Positions 8,634 to 17,768 of a DNA stretch of 64,000 nt are shown here, piece by piece. Position 1 is the first letter of the stretch; every line of letters starts with the position of its first letter. The position numbers and the translations under genes are program-made. Location of the stretch: NCBI RefSeq assembly GCF_004283755.1, contig NZ_SHMH01000001.1, positions 434,001-498,000 on the forward strand, read 5' to 3'. This stretch comes from Pseudoxanthomonas winnipegensis. GTDB taxonomy: Bacteria > Pseudomonadota > Gammaproteobacteria > Xanthomonadales > Xanthomonadaceae. The notes below the pieces were generated by a model, which was not told the DNA's origin, did no database searches, and was given only the letters and a program-made list of their open reading frames with translations.

Positions 8634-10069
8634 ACCGCTCGCCCTCCGACGATCCGATCGCCGGCTACGTCGATGCCCTGCTCGACGATCCCGCGCGCGA
8701 GCGCGCGCGCACCGAAGAGGATCCGGTCACCGGCCTGCCCACGCGCAACGGCCTGCTGGTCGCGCTGGACGAACGCCGCAACCAAGGCATTCCCACGGCG
8801 GTGGCGGTGCTCGGCCTGGACAACTTCCGCTCGATCATCGTGACCCTGGGCCACGCCACCGCCGACACGGTGCTGCAGGTGGTGGCCGCGCGCCTGTTCG
8901 CGCGGCTGCCCGACGATGTCTTCCTGGCGCGGCTGGAGGGCGATGAGTTCGCGCTGTGCTTCCCCAGCGCGCGGCAGAAGCCGATGGAGGCCATGCTCAA
9001 CGCGCTGCTGCTGGACCTGGCCCAGCCGTGCGAGGTCGATCTGCATCGCGTGCACCTGGATGCCTGCATCGGCGTGGCGATGGATGGCGAGGCCGAGCCG
9101 GCGCTGCCGTCCGTGCCGGCCGACGAGGTCGCCGCGGTCGACGATTCGCCCGAGCTGCCCGATGCGCTGGAACTGGTCACCCGCGCGCAGTTGGCCATGC
9201 ACCACGCCAAGCGCAGCCGCGGGCGCTCGCTGCGGCGCTTCGAACCGAGCATGCGCACCGAGGCCATCGACCGGCGACGGCTGGACCTGGAGCTGCGCCG
9301 CGCCCACCGCGACGGCGAGTTCGAACTGCATTACCAGCCGCAGATCGAGCTCAAGTCCGGCCGCGTGTCCGGCGCAGAGGCCTTGCTGCGCTGGCGCCAC
9401 CCCGAGCGCGGGGTGCTGCTGCCGGCGGAGTTCATCGAGGCCCTGGCGGTCAGCGGCATCGCCACCACGGTGGGCTGGTGGGTGCTGGAACAGGCCTGCA
9501 AGGACGCGGTGAACTGGCCCCTGATGGACGGCCGCCCGCTGGCGGTGAGCGTGAACCTGTTCCCGGTGCAGTTCGCCCACGAGGATCTGCTCAAGGAAGT
9601 CGACAACGCCCTGGCCAGCAGCGGCCTGGCGCCGGCGCGGCTGGAGCTGGAACTGACCGAGATCATCGCGCTGCGGGAAGACGGCAATGCCGCCTCCACG
9701 CTGCAGCAGCTGCGCCGGCGCGGGCTGCGCGTGGCCTACGACGACTTCGGCACCGGCTATGCCTCGCTGTCCACGCTGCATCACCTGGCCGTGGACCGGG
9801 TCAAGATCGATCGCGGCTTCGTGCGCGATGTGATGCAGGACCGCGGCGATGCGGCGATCGTGCGCTCGATCCTGCTGATCGCGCGCAACTTCGACCTGCA
9901 GGTCACCGCCGAAGGCGTGGAGACCGACACCCAGGCCGACTTCCTGCGCGCACTGGGCTGCAACGAGGTGCAGGGCTATCTGTACTCGCCGGCGCTGCCG
10001 CGGGTGGACTTCGACGTCTGGCTGGACCGCTACCAGCGCAGCCGCGCCCTCCCGCACGATCGGTCATGA
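8630..10069 (+). CDS. GGDEF-EAL bifunctional cyclic-di-GMP protein
   Basis: Predicted cytoplasmic c-di-GMP turnover protein of 479 residues starting with GTG in a GTGA overlap with the ParA gene. The GGDEF domain (about residues 25-205) has EGDEF in place of GGDEF, so cyclase activity is uncertain. The EAL domain (about 225-470) keeps EALLRWRHP, the NLFP segment, ELTE, DDFGTGYASLS and QGYLYS, consistent with an active phosphodiesterase. No transmembrane helix or recognised sensory domain. Being coupled to motility genes suggests control of the swimming-to-attached switch. The output direction is inferred, not shown. Confidence 0.9.
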   Translation: MNRSPSDDPIAGYVDALLDDPARERARTEEDPVTGLPTRNGLLVALDERRNQGIPTAVAVLGLDNFRSIIVTLGHATADTVLQVVAARLFARLPDDVFLARLEGDEFALCFPSARQKPMEAMLNALLLDLAQPCEVDLHRVHLDACIGVAMDGEAEPALPSVPADEVAAVDDSPELPDALELVTRAQLAMHHAKRSRGRSLRRFEPSMRTEAIDRRRLDLELRRAHRDGEFELHYQPQIELKSGRVSGAEALLRWRHPERGVLLPAEFIEALAVSGIATTVGWWVLEQACKDAVNWPLMDGRPLAVSVNLFPVQFAHEDLLKEVDNALASSGLAPARLELELTEIIALREDGNAASTLQQLRRRGLRVAYDDFGTGYASLSTLHHLAVDRVKIDRGFVRDVMQDRGDAAIVRSILLIARNFDLQVTAEGVETDTQADFLRALGCNEVQGYLYSPALPRVDFDVWLDRYQRSRALPHDRS

Positions 10070-10228
10070 GCTGCAGCCGCGCGGGCTCCGACGCCGGCGC
10101 GGCTGATCCACTTCGAGATCAAGCGCGCGACGTGCCAGCGTGCGGCTATACCGCGCGGCTCGATTCGAGGCGTCCCTGCCGACCTCATCCTCACGTCGAA
10201 GCCCGTCGCACGCTTTAGGCTGGCGCCC

Positions 10229-10891
10229 ATGCCCGACCCTGCCCATGACGCGGCCCACGACCCCGCCTTCCGCGACGCCCTGATCGCCGCCCAGGACGCC
10301 GAGCGCGCGCGCATCGCCCGCGAACTGCACGACGAGCTCGGCCAGCTGCTCACCTCGCTGCGCCTGAGCCTGGCCGAACTCTCCGCCACCCTGACCGTGC
10401 CGCAGCAGCAGGATCTGGCCTGCGATCTCGACGCGCTCTCGGCCCAGGCCCTGCAGGCCGTGCGCGGCATGACCCACGCCCTGCAGCCGCCGCTGCTGCA
10501 GCAGGCCGGCCTGGTCGCCGCGCTGGAGGCGCTGTGCCAGCGCCACGACGCCTCGGGCGCGGTGCGCTGCACCCTGCAGGCCCCGGCCGAACTGCCACGC
10601 CTGCCCGACGCACTGGAGCTGGCCGTGTACCGCATCGCCCAGGAGGCGCTGACCAACGCCCTGCGCCACGCCCGCGCCACGCAGATCCAGGTCAGCCTGC
10701 TGGTCCGCGCCAGCACGCTGCAGCTGACCGTGCGCGACGACGGCACCGGCTACGACGTGGGCAGCCCGGCGGGCTTCGGCCGGCGCGGCATGCATGCCCG
10801 CGCCGGACAGCACGCCGGCCAGCTGCACGAGAGCTCGGACGATGAGGGCACCTGCGTGCGCGCGACCTTCCCGCTGGGCGGGGCAGACTGA
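10229..10891 (+). CDS. Short NarL-family (HisKA_3) sensor histidine kinase, no input domain
   Basis: Orphan histidine kinase of 220 residues. The phosphoacceptor H-box RIARELHDELGQLLTSLRL is near residue 32, followed by the dimerisation helices and a C-terminal HATPase with RIAQEALTNALRHA (N box) and VRDDGTGYD (G1 box). There is no transmembrane segment, PAS or GAF domain before the H-box, and no response regulator gene adjacent. It may act with a separate sensor protein, as small NarL-type kinases can; the partner is unknown. Confidence 0.85.
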   Translation: MPDPAHDAAHDPAFRDALIAAQDAERARIARELHDELGQLLTSLRLSLAELSATLTVPQQQDLACDLDALSAQALQAVRGMTHALQPPLLQQAGLVAALEALCQRHDASGAVRCTLQAPAELPRLPDALELAVYRIAQEALTNALRHARATQIQVSLLVRASTLQLTVRDDGTGYDVGSPAGFGRRGMHARAGQHAGQLHESSDDEGTCVRATFPLGGAD

Positions 10892-10996
10892 GCGAACCGG
10901 CCGGCGTCCCCGACCAAAGGCACGCCAACGCCGCGATTGCGATAAATAGCGTTGCTATCATGCGGGCATCGCATCGCAACACCTCCTGAGGGCTCC

Positions 10997-12076
10997 GTGC
11001 ACATCGTCGTGGCTGGTGAAACCAGCGAACAGGCAGCGCAACTCCAGATCCACCTGGCCGCGCGTGGCCGCGACTGGGGGGTGAGCTGGCTGCAGCTGGG
11101 CGATGGTCCCACCCCGCATCTGGACGCGCTGGCGCCCGACGCGCTGGTGTGCTTCTCCGGCACCGGCTGGAACCGCTGCAACCTGATGATGCACGAGCTG
11201 CGCGAGCGCTTCCCGCTAGCCGCGCGCGTGGTGCTGGTGCCCGATCCGCAGGGCGAGGAGATGATGCAGGCGCTGGACGTGGCCCACCGCGTGCTGCCCG
11301 AGCCGTTCGATCCAGTCGCCCTGATCGATGCCATCGACGACATCGTCGAACTGCGCTCGCTGCTGGACGATGCGCGGCTCAAGCAGGCCATCGAGCAGGC
11401 CGGCCCGCTGCCGGCCGCGCCCAAGCAATACCTCACCCTGAGCCGCCTGCTGCGCAACGACAGCACCCAGGCCGCCGATCTGGTGGACGTGGTCACGCAG
11501 GACCCGGCGCTGGCCGCGCGCGTGCTGCGCCTGAGCAACTCGGCCTACTACTCCGGCGGGCGCGAGATCAGCGACCTGCGCATGGCGGTGGTGCGCCTGG
11601 GCCAGGACGCGCTGCGCCGGCTGGTGCTGGCCAGCGAGGTGTTCTCCTCCGGCCCCGGCGTGGACGAAGTGCGCGAGCGCGCGCTGCGCATCTCGCGCCT
11701 GGCCGACCAGCTGCTGCCCGAGGCCGGCACCGGCGTGGCCGCCACCGCCGGCCTGCTGTCCCAGGTCGGCAGGTTGCTGCCGCCGCTGGAACTGCACGAG
11801 CCGGACGGCCCGACTCTCCTGCCGCACAGCGTCGCCGGCGCCTATCTGCTCGGCCTGTGGGGCCTGCCCGCGCCGATGATCGAAGCGGTCGCCTGGCACC
11901 AGCAGCCGGCGCGCGCCGGCTCGCTGTTCTGGGTCGCCGGCGCCGTACACGTGGCGGCCGCGCTGATCGACGGCAGCGAAGTCGACACCGACTACCTGCG
12001 CCGCGTGCGCAAGCTGCACGAACTGCCGCGCTGGCGCGCCCTGGCCGACGCCGACCAGGCCCTCGCCCAAGCCTGA
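10997..12076 (+). CDS. HDOD-domain signalling protein with receiver-like N-terminus
   Basis: 359 residues. The N-terminal ~115 residues look like a degenerate receiver fold (VHIVVAGETSEQAAQL, then VVLVPDPQ) without a clear phosphoacceptor aspartate. The rest is an HDOD domain (YLTLSRLLRND, DPALAARVLRLSNSAYYSG, then VRLGQDALRRLVLA), a non-catalytic HD relative found in motility and c-di-GMP signalling proteins. GTG at 10997 is chosen because TGAGGG lies just upstream; a longer ATG form has no such site. Role inferred from domain and neighbours only. Confidence 0.82.
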   Translation: MHIVVAGETSEQAAQLQIHLAARGRDWGVSWLQLGDGPTPHLDALAPDALVCFSGTGWNRCNLMMHELRERFPLAARVVLVPDPQGEEMMQALDVAHRVLPEPFDPVALIDAIDDIVELRSLLDDARLKQAIEQAGPLPAAPKQYLTLSRLLRNDSTQAADLVDVVTQDPALAARVLRLSNSAYYSGGREISDLRMAVVRLGQDALRRLVLASEVFSSGPGVDEVRERALRISRLADQLLPEAGTGVAATAGLLSQVGRLLPPLELHEPDGPTLLPHSVAGAYLLGLWGLPAPMIEAVAWHQQPARAGSLFWVAGAVHVAAALIDGSEVDTDYLRRVRKLHELPRWRALADADQALAQA

Positions 12077-12554
12077 AAGCCCCCTCAGTCGCTAGCCGAC
12101 TTCGCGCTCCCCCTTGGCCTTGCGGCCAAAGGAAGGGAGCAGAAGCACCGCACCCAAGAGACAAGGTGCAGTTAACGCCCCTCCCCTTTCGCGCAGCGAA
12201 GGGGGAGGTCGGGAGGGGGGCTTTTGCCTTTGACGTCACCGCGAGAAGCACCCCTCCCCAGCCCTCCCCTTGGCCTTCGGCCAAAGGGAGGGGGCAGAAG
12301 CGCCCGCCACTCAACAGACAAGAAGCAGCTCACGCCCCTCCCCTTTCGCGAAGCGAAGGGGGAGGCTGGGAGGGGGTGCTTTTGCCTTTGCCGTCATCGC
12401 GAAAAGCACCCCTCCCCCTCAGTCGCTAGCCGCGACTTCGAGCTCCCCTTGGCCTTCGGCCAAAGGGAGGGGGCGGAGCGCGTCGTCTGAAGGATGGCTG
12501 GAAGGCCGCCGCGCCCGCGGCTAGCGCGGGGCGAGGCGGCAACGCGAACCGCGC
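12077..12554. other. Repeat-only intergenic region
   Basis: No gene. It holds two copies of the element with the TCGCTAGCCG core (about 12081-12120 and 12418-12460, both in minus orientation) and three or more CCTCCCCTTTCGC / GCGAAGGGGGAGG palindromes about 80-110 bp apart, separated by similar AAGCACCCCTCCCC stretches. This is the largest concentration of these repeats in the window and lies between two convergent genes. Confidence 0.75.
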
Positions 12555-14591
12555 TTACTGCGCCGGCGGCTTGGTCGCGGCAGGCGTGCTCGCGGCCGGC
12601 GTCGAAGCCGCCGGTTCGGCCTCCGGAGCCGGAGTCGAGACAGGCGCAGAGGCAGCCGGCGCCGCCGCCTGACCCGCCTTGTCCAGCATCGCCTCCACCG
12701 AGCCGGTGGTGATCGGGTGATAGCCCGGCTTGGCCTTGGCGAACACCTCGCGGGCGAACTGCAGCCCCTCGGGCGTCTTCACCAGTTCGGCGTAGATCGG
12801 CATGATCAGCTTGCGCCGGCCGACGCGGCCGATGAACTCGCCCGCCGCCGGCCACACGTCGTGATCGCCGCTGCGGATGGCCAGCGGATACCAGCGCATG
12901 GCGATCTCGCCGTTCGGCGTGCCGGTGAAGTGGTAGGCCGCATCGAGCTGCTTGAGCTTGTCCACCGGCAGGGTCTGGCCCAGGCCTTCGATGAAGTGCA
13001 CCCACTGCTGGGTCACCCAGTCCTCGGTGACCTGCTTGTTGGGCAGCGTGCCGCTGCCCAGCCAGGCGATGCGGGCGGTGTCCACCAGTGCGAACCCGCG
13101 CGACTGCGCGCGCGTGGCGAAGGCGGGAATGCCCGGCTGGTCCAGCCACGCATCCAGCTCGGCCTGGGTGACCGCATTGGGATTCTTCGGCAGCAGGTGC
13201 TGCTTCATGTAGGCGACGAACTGGTCGGTGGTCGCGCTCTGGAAGGCGTGGTCGTTGAACCAGCCGCGCAGGAACGGATCGAACACCGCGCGCCCGAAGC
13301 GCTGCTCCAGGAACTGCAGGAACCAGGCGCCCTTGACGTAGGCGACCTGGCTCAGCGCCTCGTCCGGATCGGTCTCGCCCAGCGGCGGCAGCGCCAGCGC
13401 CTGCTGCGCCGGGGTCATGTCCTTGAGCTCGTTGAGCAGATCGGTCTGGTCGATCTGGCGCTCCATCTCGGCCATTTCCTGGCCATACACCGCCTCGGTG
13501 ATGCGGCCCTGCACGTAGGTGGTGAAGCCCTCGTTGAGCCAGATGTCCTTCCACGAGGCGTTGGTCACCAGGTTGCCCGACCAGCTGTGCGCCAGCTCAT
13601 GGGCCACCAGCGAGACCAGCGACTTGTCGCCGACGATCACCGTGGGCGTGGCGAAGGTCAGCGTCGGGTTCTCCATGCCGCCGAACGGGAACGAGGGCGG
13701 CAGCACCAGGATGTCGTAGCGGCCCCAGCGGTACGGGCCGTACAGATCCTCGGTGGTGGTAATCATCTTCTCGGTGTCGGCGAACTCGGCCGCGGCCTTG
13801 TCGGCCATGGCCGGCTCGGCCCAGATGCCGGCGCGGTCGGAGAGCTTGCGGAACACCAGGTCGCCGGCGGCGATGGCCAGCAGGTAGGACGGGATCGGCT
13901 TGTTCTGCACGAAGAAGTAATCGCCGTCGCGCACTGCGGCCGGGTCGTTGCCGGCGCTCATCAGCACCATCACGTCGGGACGGCTGGTCACGTGCGCGGT
14001 ATAGGTAAAACGCACGCCCGGGGTGTCCTGCAGCGGCACCCAGCTGCGCGCATGGATCGCCTGGGACTGGCTGAACATGAAGGGCAGCTGCTTGCCCTCG
14101 GTCATCGACGGCGCCAGCCACTGCAGACCCGAAGCGTCGGGCGAGGTGTGGTAGGTCACGCGCACCACCGGATTGCGCTGCGGCGCCTGGATCGTCAGTT
14201 TGCTGCCGAAGGTCTTGTCCGCGTCGGCCAGTGCGTACTGCAGCGGCGCGAAGGTCTTGCCGTCGGCGCCGGCGCCCTCGACCTTCTCGATGGTCAGCGC
14301 GCGCGTGTCGAGGACCAACTCGGTGGCCTTGGGATCCTTCCAGTCCAGCCGATAGGTGGCGGTGCCGCCGATCTGCTTGGTGTCGAAGTCCAGCTTGACG
14401 TCCAGCGCCAGGTCCTTGATCACGACCTTCTCGGGCTGGGCGTAGGAACTCTCGTCGTGGCGACGGTCGGGCTTGGACACGGCGGCGGCCTTGGGCGTGG
14501 CGGTGGGTGCGGTTTCGGACGTGGCCGATTCCTTCGAGCAGGCCGACAGCAGCAGGGCCGCGCAGGACAGGGTGAACAACACAGAGCGCAT
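12555..14591 (-). CDS. M1-family aminopeptidase, lipoprotein
   Basis: Zinc metallopeptidase of about 678 residues. MRSVLFTLSCAALLLSAC is a lipoprotein signal with cysteine in the lipobox, so it is probably anchored in the cell envelope. The M1 hallmarks are present: GGMEN exopeptidase motif and HELAHSWSGN (HExxH, near residue 328) with the third ligand in NEGFTTYV 18 residues later. The domain order (N-terminal beta domain, catalytic domain, C-terminal helical domain) matches leukotriene A4 hydrolase-type aminopeptidases. The C-terminus carries an Ala/Pro/Thr tail. An upstream in-frame ATG would bury the signal peptide, so the start at 14591 is preferred. Confidence 0.92.
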   Translation of the reverse strand: MRSVLFTLSCAALLLSACSKESATSETAPTATPKAAAVSKPDRRHDESSYAQPEKVVIKDLALDVKLDFDTKQIGGTATYRLDWKDPKATELVLDTRALTIEKVEGAGADGKTFAPLQYALADADKTFGSKLTIQAPQRNPVVRVTYHTSPDASGLQWLAPSMTEGKQLPFMFSQSQAIHARSWVPLQDTPGVRFTYTAHVTSRPDVMVLMSAGNDPAAVRDGDYFFVQNKPIPSYLLAIAAGDLVFRKLSDRAGIWAEPAMADKAAAEFADTEKMITTTEDLYGPYRWGRYDILVLPPSFPFGGMENPTLTFATPTVIVGDKSLVSLVAHELAHSWSGNLVTNASWKDIWLNEGFTTYVQGRITEAVYGQEMAEMERQIDQTDLLNELKDMTPAQQALALPPLGETDPDEALSQVAYVKGAWFLQFLEQRFGRAVFDPFLRGWFNDHAFQSATTDQFVAYMKQHLLPKNPNAVTQAELDAWLDQPGIPAFATRAQSRGFALVDTARIAWLGSGTLPNKQVTEDWVTQQWVHFIEGLGQTLPVDKLKQLDAAYHFTGTPNGEIAMRWYPLAIRSGDHDVWPAAGEFIGRVGRRKLIMPIYAELVKTPEGLQFAREVFAKAKPGYHPITTGSVEAMLDKAGQAAAPAASAPVSTPAPEAEPAASTPAASTPAATKPPAQ

Positions 14592-14663
14592 CGGGGGAAT
14601 CAGCCGGTCTGGGACGGGAACTTGCATTCTAGCCCCTGCGTCCCGGGCCGATCCCACAACGCA

Positions 14664-14689
14664 CAACGCCCGGCCTGGGCCGGGCGTTG
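14664..14689 (-). terminator. Hairpin downstream of ubiE
   Basis: A 12-bp inverted repeat CAACGCCCGGCC / GGCCGGGCGTTG with a tight loop lies 52 bp past the ubiE stop and before the M1 peptidase start. There is no T-run, so it is a stem typical of terminators but only a probable one. Confidence 0.55.
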
Positions 14690-14740
14690 CGTCGCGTGCC
14701 TGCGGGTGCGCCTGCGACCTCTAGGCGCCCGCCGGGCCTC

Positions 14741-15502
14741 TTAGACCTTGTAGCCGTCGTGGATGGCGACGATGCCGGCCGACAGGTTGGTGTAGCGGGT
14801 GCGGGCGAAGCCGGCCTCGGTCATCATCGCCTTGAGCTGGTCCTGCGGCGGATGCTTGCGGATCGACTCGGCCAGGTACTGGTAGCTGTCGGCGTCGCCG
14901 GCGAACAGCTTGCCCAGCTTGGGCAGCACCTTGAACGAGTGGAAGTCGTAGATCGGCCGGAACCACTCGGGCTTGACCTCTGAGAACTCCAGCACGCGCG
15001 CCTGGCCGCCGACCTTGAGCACGCGATGCATCTCGCGCAGCGCCGCGTCCTTGTCGGTCACGTTGCGCAGGCCGAAGGCGATGGTCACCAGGTTGAAGCT
15101 GTTGTCCGGGAACGGCAGCGCCTCGGCGTTGAGCTGCACGTACTCCAGCCCCGACACCAGCCCGCGGTTGGTCAGCCGGTCGCGGCCGACGGTGAGCATG
15201 CCGGCATTGATGTCGCCCAGCACGATGCTGCCGGCCTTGCCGACACGATCCTTGAGCAGCGCGGCGATGTCGCCGGTGCCCCCGGCCAGGTCCAGCACGC
15301 GATCGCCGGGCTTCACCTGCGCGGTGGCGGCGAAGTAGCGCTTCCAGATCCGATGAATGCCCAGACTCATCAGGTCGTTCATCAGGTCGTACTTGCCGGC
15401 CACCGAGGTGAAGACCTCGCCGACCAGCTTCTGCTTGTCGCGCGCGGCGACATCACGGAAGCCGAAGTGGGTGGTGCCGGAGGTATAGGGGGATTCGCTC
15501 AT
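14741..15502 (-). CDS. ubiE: Ubiquinone/menaquinone C-methyltransferase UbiE
   Basis: SAM-dependent methyltransferase that C-methylates the quinone ring in ubiquinone (and menaquinone) synthesis; 253 residues, standard length. It has [37 protein letters not shown] motif [21 protein letters not shown] and LEFSEVK. The ATG at 15502 yields the conserved short N-terminus; a longer frame upstream is arginine-rich and rejected. Confidence 0.96.
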   Translation of the reverse strand: MSESPYTSGTTHFGFRDVAARDKQKLVGEVFTSVAGKYDLMNDLMSLGIHRIWKRYFAATAQVKPGDRVLDLAGGTGDIAALLKDRVGKAGSIVLGDINAGMLTVGRDRLTNRGLVSGLEYVQLNAEALPFPDNSFNLVTIAFGLRNVTDKDAALREMHRVLKVGGQARVLEFSEVKPEWFRPIYDFHSFKVLPKLGKLFAGDADSYQYLAESIRKHPPQDQLKAMMTEAGFARTRYTNLSAGIVAIHDGYKV

Positions 15503-15619
15503 GCCCGCGATTATCGCACCGACCGGCGCGCGATGGCGTCGAGGCCCCGCGCGCCGCCCCAAAAGCAAAAGGCTCACCGAAGTGCGCCCTTGCATGCCCT
15601 AAGCAAACTTGCCTGCGGC

Positions 15620-15690
15620 CCCCTCCCTTTCGCGCAGCGAAGGGGAGCTCGAAGTCGCGGCTAGCGACCTAGGGGAGGGGTGCTCTTCGC
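15620..15690 (+). repeat. Dispersed GAAGTCGCGGCTAGCGAC repeat copy
   Basis: CCCTCCCTTTCGCGCAGCG is followed by GGGGAGCTCGAAGTCGCGG, the CTAGCGAC core and AGGGGAGGGGTGCTCTTCGC. It is nearly identical in arrangement to copies near 1890, 5790, 12081 and 12404. Located between fucP-like and ubiE genes. Confidence 0.82.
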
Positions 15691-15741
15691 GATGAACCAA
15701 CAAACCGCGCGCCCTCCCCCACGCAAGGACTCAATCCGCCC

Positions 15742-17052
15742 TCAGCGCTGCACCCCAGCCACCGGCACCGGCTCGCGCACCTTCGAGCCGCTGATGCCGT
15801 AGTAGGCGATGTACAGATAGCACACCAGCGGCAGCACGAAGGCGTGGTGCAGACCGATATGGTCGGCCAGGAAGCCCATCAGCAGCGGCAGCACCGCGCC
15901 GCCGACGATGGCCATGATCAGCAGCGAGGAGGCGCGGTTGGTCAGCGGCCCCAGCTTGGCCATGCCCAGCGTGAAGATGGTCGGGAACATGATCGAATTG
16001 AACAGGCCGATGGCCACCACCGCATAGACCGCGGTCATGCCCGTCGTGGCCAGGGTGACCAGCAGCAGCACAGTGGCCACTCCGGCGAACACCGCCAGCA
16101 GCTTGCCCGCGTCGATGCGCACCAGCAGCGCCGAGCCGACGAAGCGGCCGACCATCGCGCCGGTCCAGTAGGCCGAGACATAGTTGGTCGCCGCCTTCTC
16201 GGTCATCGCGCCGATGTCGGGCATGGCCAGGAAGTTGACCAGATAGCTGCCGATGGACACCTCGGCACCGACATAGAAGAACAGGCCCAGCACGCCCAGC
16301 AGCACGTGGCGGTGGCGCAGCGGCTCGAAGATGCCGTAGTGGCGCCCGTCGCCCTGCTCGCTCTCTTCCGACAGCTTGGGCAGGCGGAAGGCGAAGATGA
16401 ACACCGCCAGCGCGAACAGCGCGATCGCCAGGCCCAGGTAGGGCATCTGCACCGAGCTGGCCTCGGCGGTGCGATAGGCCAGCGCATCGGCCTGCGACAT
16501 CGCGGCCACCTGCTCGGGCGTCTTCGGATCGGCCGCCAGGATCAGCAGGCCGCCGAACAGCGGCGCGATCGCGGTACCCAGCGAGTTGAAGGCCTGCGAC
16601 AGGTTCAGGCGGCTGGAGGCGGTCTTTTCCAGCCCCAGCAGCGCGACATAAGGATTGGCCGCCACCTGCAGCACGGTGATGCCGGTGGCCAGCACGAACA
16701 GCGCGAACAGGAACAGCGGATAGCTGTGCGCCCCGGCCGCCGGCCAGAACAGCAGCGCACCGACGCCGGCCACCGCCAGCCCGCAGACGATGCCGCCCTT
16801 GTAGCCCAGCGCGGCGACCACGCGACCGGCCGGCAGCGACATCAGGAAGTACGCGCCGAAGAAGGTGAACTGCACCAGCGCGGCCTGGGTGAAGTTCAGC
16901 GTGAACACCGACTTCAGATGCGGCACCAGGATGTCGTTGAGGCAGGTCAGGAAGCCCCACATGAAGAAGATGATCGTCACCACCGCCATGGCCAGCTTGG
17001 GCGTGGAGCGCGCCACCGAGGTCGAGGTGGGCGTGGGGGTGGCATGCATCAT
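15742..17052 (-). CDS. Sugar MFS transporter, FucP/GluP family
   Basis: Inner-membrane proton-sugar symporter of the fucose permease family; about 436 residues with twelve hydrophobic segments. Conserved features include FFMWGFLTCLNDILVPHLK in TM1, AANPYVALLG, RLNLSQAFNSLGT in the middle, and FPTIFTLGMAKLG in the C-half. Substrate cannot be read from sequence; fucose, glucose/galactose or N-acetylglucosamine are all known in this family. ATG at 17052 has an AGGA site about 6 bp upstream. No sugar catabolic gene is adjacent. Confidence 0.9.
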   Translation of the reverse strand: MMHATPTPTSTSVARSTPKLAMAVVTIIFFMWGFLTCLNDILVPHLKSVFTLNFTQAALVQFTFFGAYFLMSLPAGRVVAALGYKGGIVCGLAVAGVGALLFWPAAGAHSYPLFLFALFVLATGITVLQVAANPYVALLGLEKTASSRLNLSQAFNSLGTAIAPLFGGLLILAADPKTPEQVAAMSQADALAYRTAEASSVQMPYLGLAIALFALAVFIFAFRLPKLSEESEQGDGRHYGIFEPLRHRHVLLGVLGLFFYVGAEVSIGSYLVNFLAMPDIGAMTEKAATNYVSAYWTGAMVGRFVGSALLVRIDAGKLLAVFAGVATVLLLVTLATTGMTAVYAVVAIGLFNSIMFPTIFTLGMAKLGPLTNRASSLLIMAIVGGAVLPLLMGFLADHIGLHHAFVLPLVCYLYIAYYGISGSKVREPVPVAGVQR

Positions 17053-17177
17053 GGACAATCCTGGATTGGGGTGGTCGGCGACGGCGCAGAGTATTCCATG
17101 TCGCCCGTCCAGCTCCTGTTGCGATGCAATATCCTTTGGTCTAACGGCGATGTCCTCGCCCCTGCTGGAGCCCCTGC

Positions 17178-17633
17178 ATGATCGCCACCCCCGACTACGC
17201 CGCCCTGCTGCGCACGGCCATCGACGAAGCCCGCGCCGGCCTGGCCGAGGGCGGCATCCCCATCGGCGCGGCGCTCTACCACGGCGACGGCCGCCTGCTC
17301 GGCTGCGGCCACAACCGCCGCGTGCAGGAAGGCGACCCCTCCGTGCACGGCGAGACCGACGCCTTCCGCAAGGCCGGCCGCCAGCGCAGCTACCGCGACA
17401 CGATCATGGTCACCACCCTGGCGCCGTGCTGGTACTGCTCGGGACTGGTGCGCCAGTTCGGCATCGGCACCGTGGTGGTGGGCGAATCGCGCACCTTCCA
17501 GGGCGGCATCGACTGGCTGCGCGAATCGGGCGTACAGGTCATCGACCTGGACGATCAGGAATGCGTCGACCTGCTCGGCGGCTTCATCGCCGCCCACCCC
17601 GAGGTGTGGAACGAGGACATCGGCGAGGACTGA
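17178..17633 (+). CDS. Cytosine deaminase of the yeast Fcy1 type
   Basis: Zinc-dependent deaminase of 151 residues. The CDA-fold motifs are HGETDAF (zinc His and catalytic Glu) and TLAPCWYCSG (two zinc Cys). From memory, the closest family match is fungal cytosine deaminase: it shares the VVVGES segment and the characteristic C-terminus ending WNEDIGE. It would convert cytosine to uracil, or a related nucleobase. Divergent from the fucP-like gene with about 125 bp between starts. Exact substrate is an inference. Confidence 0.85.
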   Translation: MIATPDYAALLRTAIDEARAGLAEGGIPIGAALYHGDGRLLGCGHNRRVQEGDPSVHGETDAFRKAGRQRSYRDTIMVTTLAPCWYCSGLVRQFGIGTVVVGESRTFQGGIDWLRESGVQVIDLDDQECVDLLGGFIAAHPEVWNEDIGED

Positions 17634-17692
17634 AGCGGCTCACCGTCGTTCCTCATCGTTTCCACCAACGCGGCTCAACAACAACCCCCACC

Positions 17693-17722
17693 TCGTCGTT
17701 CCCGCGAACGCGGGAACCCAGC
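17693..17722. repeat. Short palindromic repeat (TTCCCGCGAACGCGGGAA)
   Basis: Perfect 18-bp palindrome within TCGTTCCCGCGAACGCGGGA ACCCAG. Sequences of this kind are common dispersed intergenic repeats in xanthomonads. Single copy seen in this window; lies between the deaminase and the convergent secreted-protein gene. Confidence 0.7.
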
Positions 17723-17768
17723 GACGTTGCTCGCCCAACACCACGCCCGCGCCGGCGCCGCGCTGCAA

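Noticed and set aside
10937..10961. Promoter TTGCGA / TATCAT for the HDOD gene
   Set aside because: Spacing of 13 bp is too short for a sigma-70 promoter.
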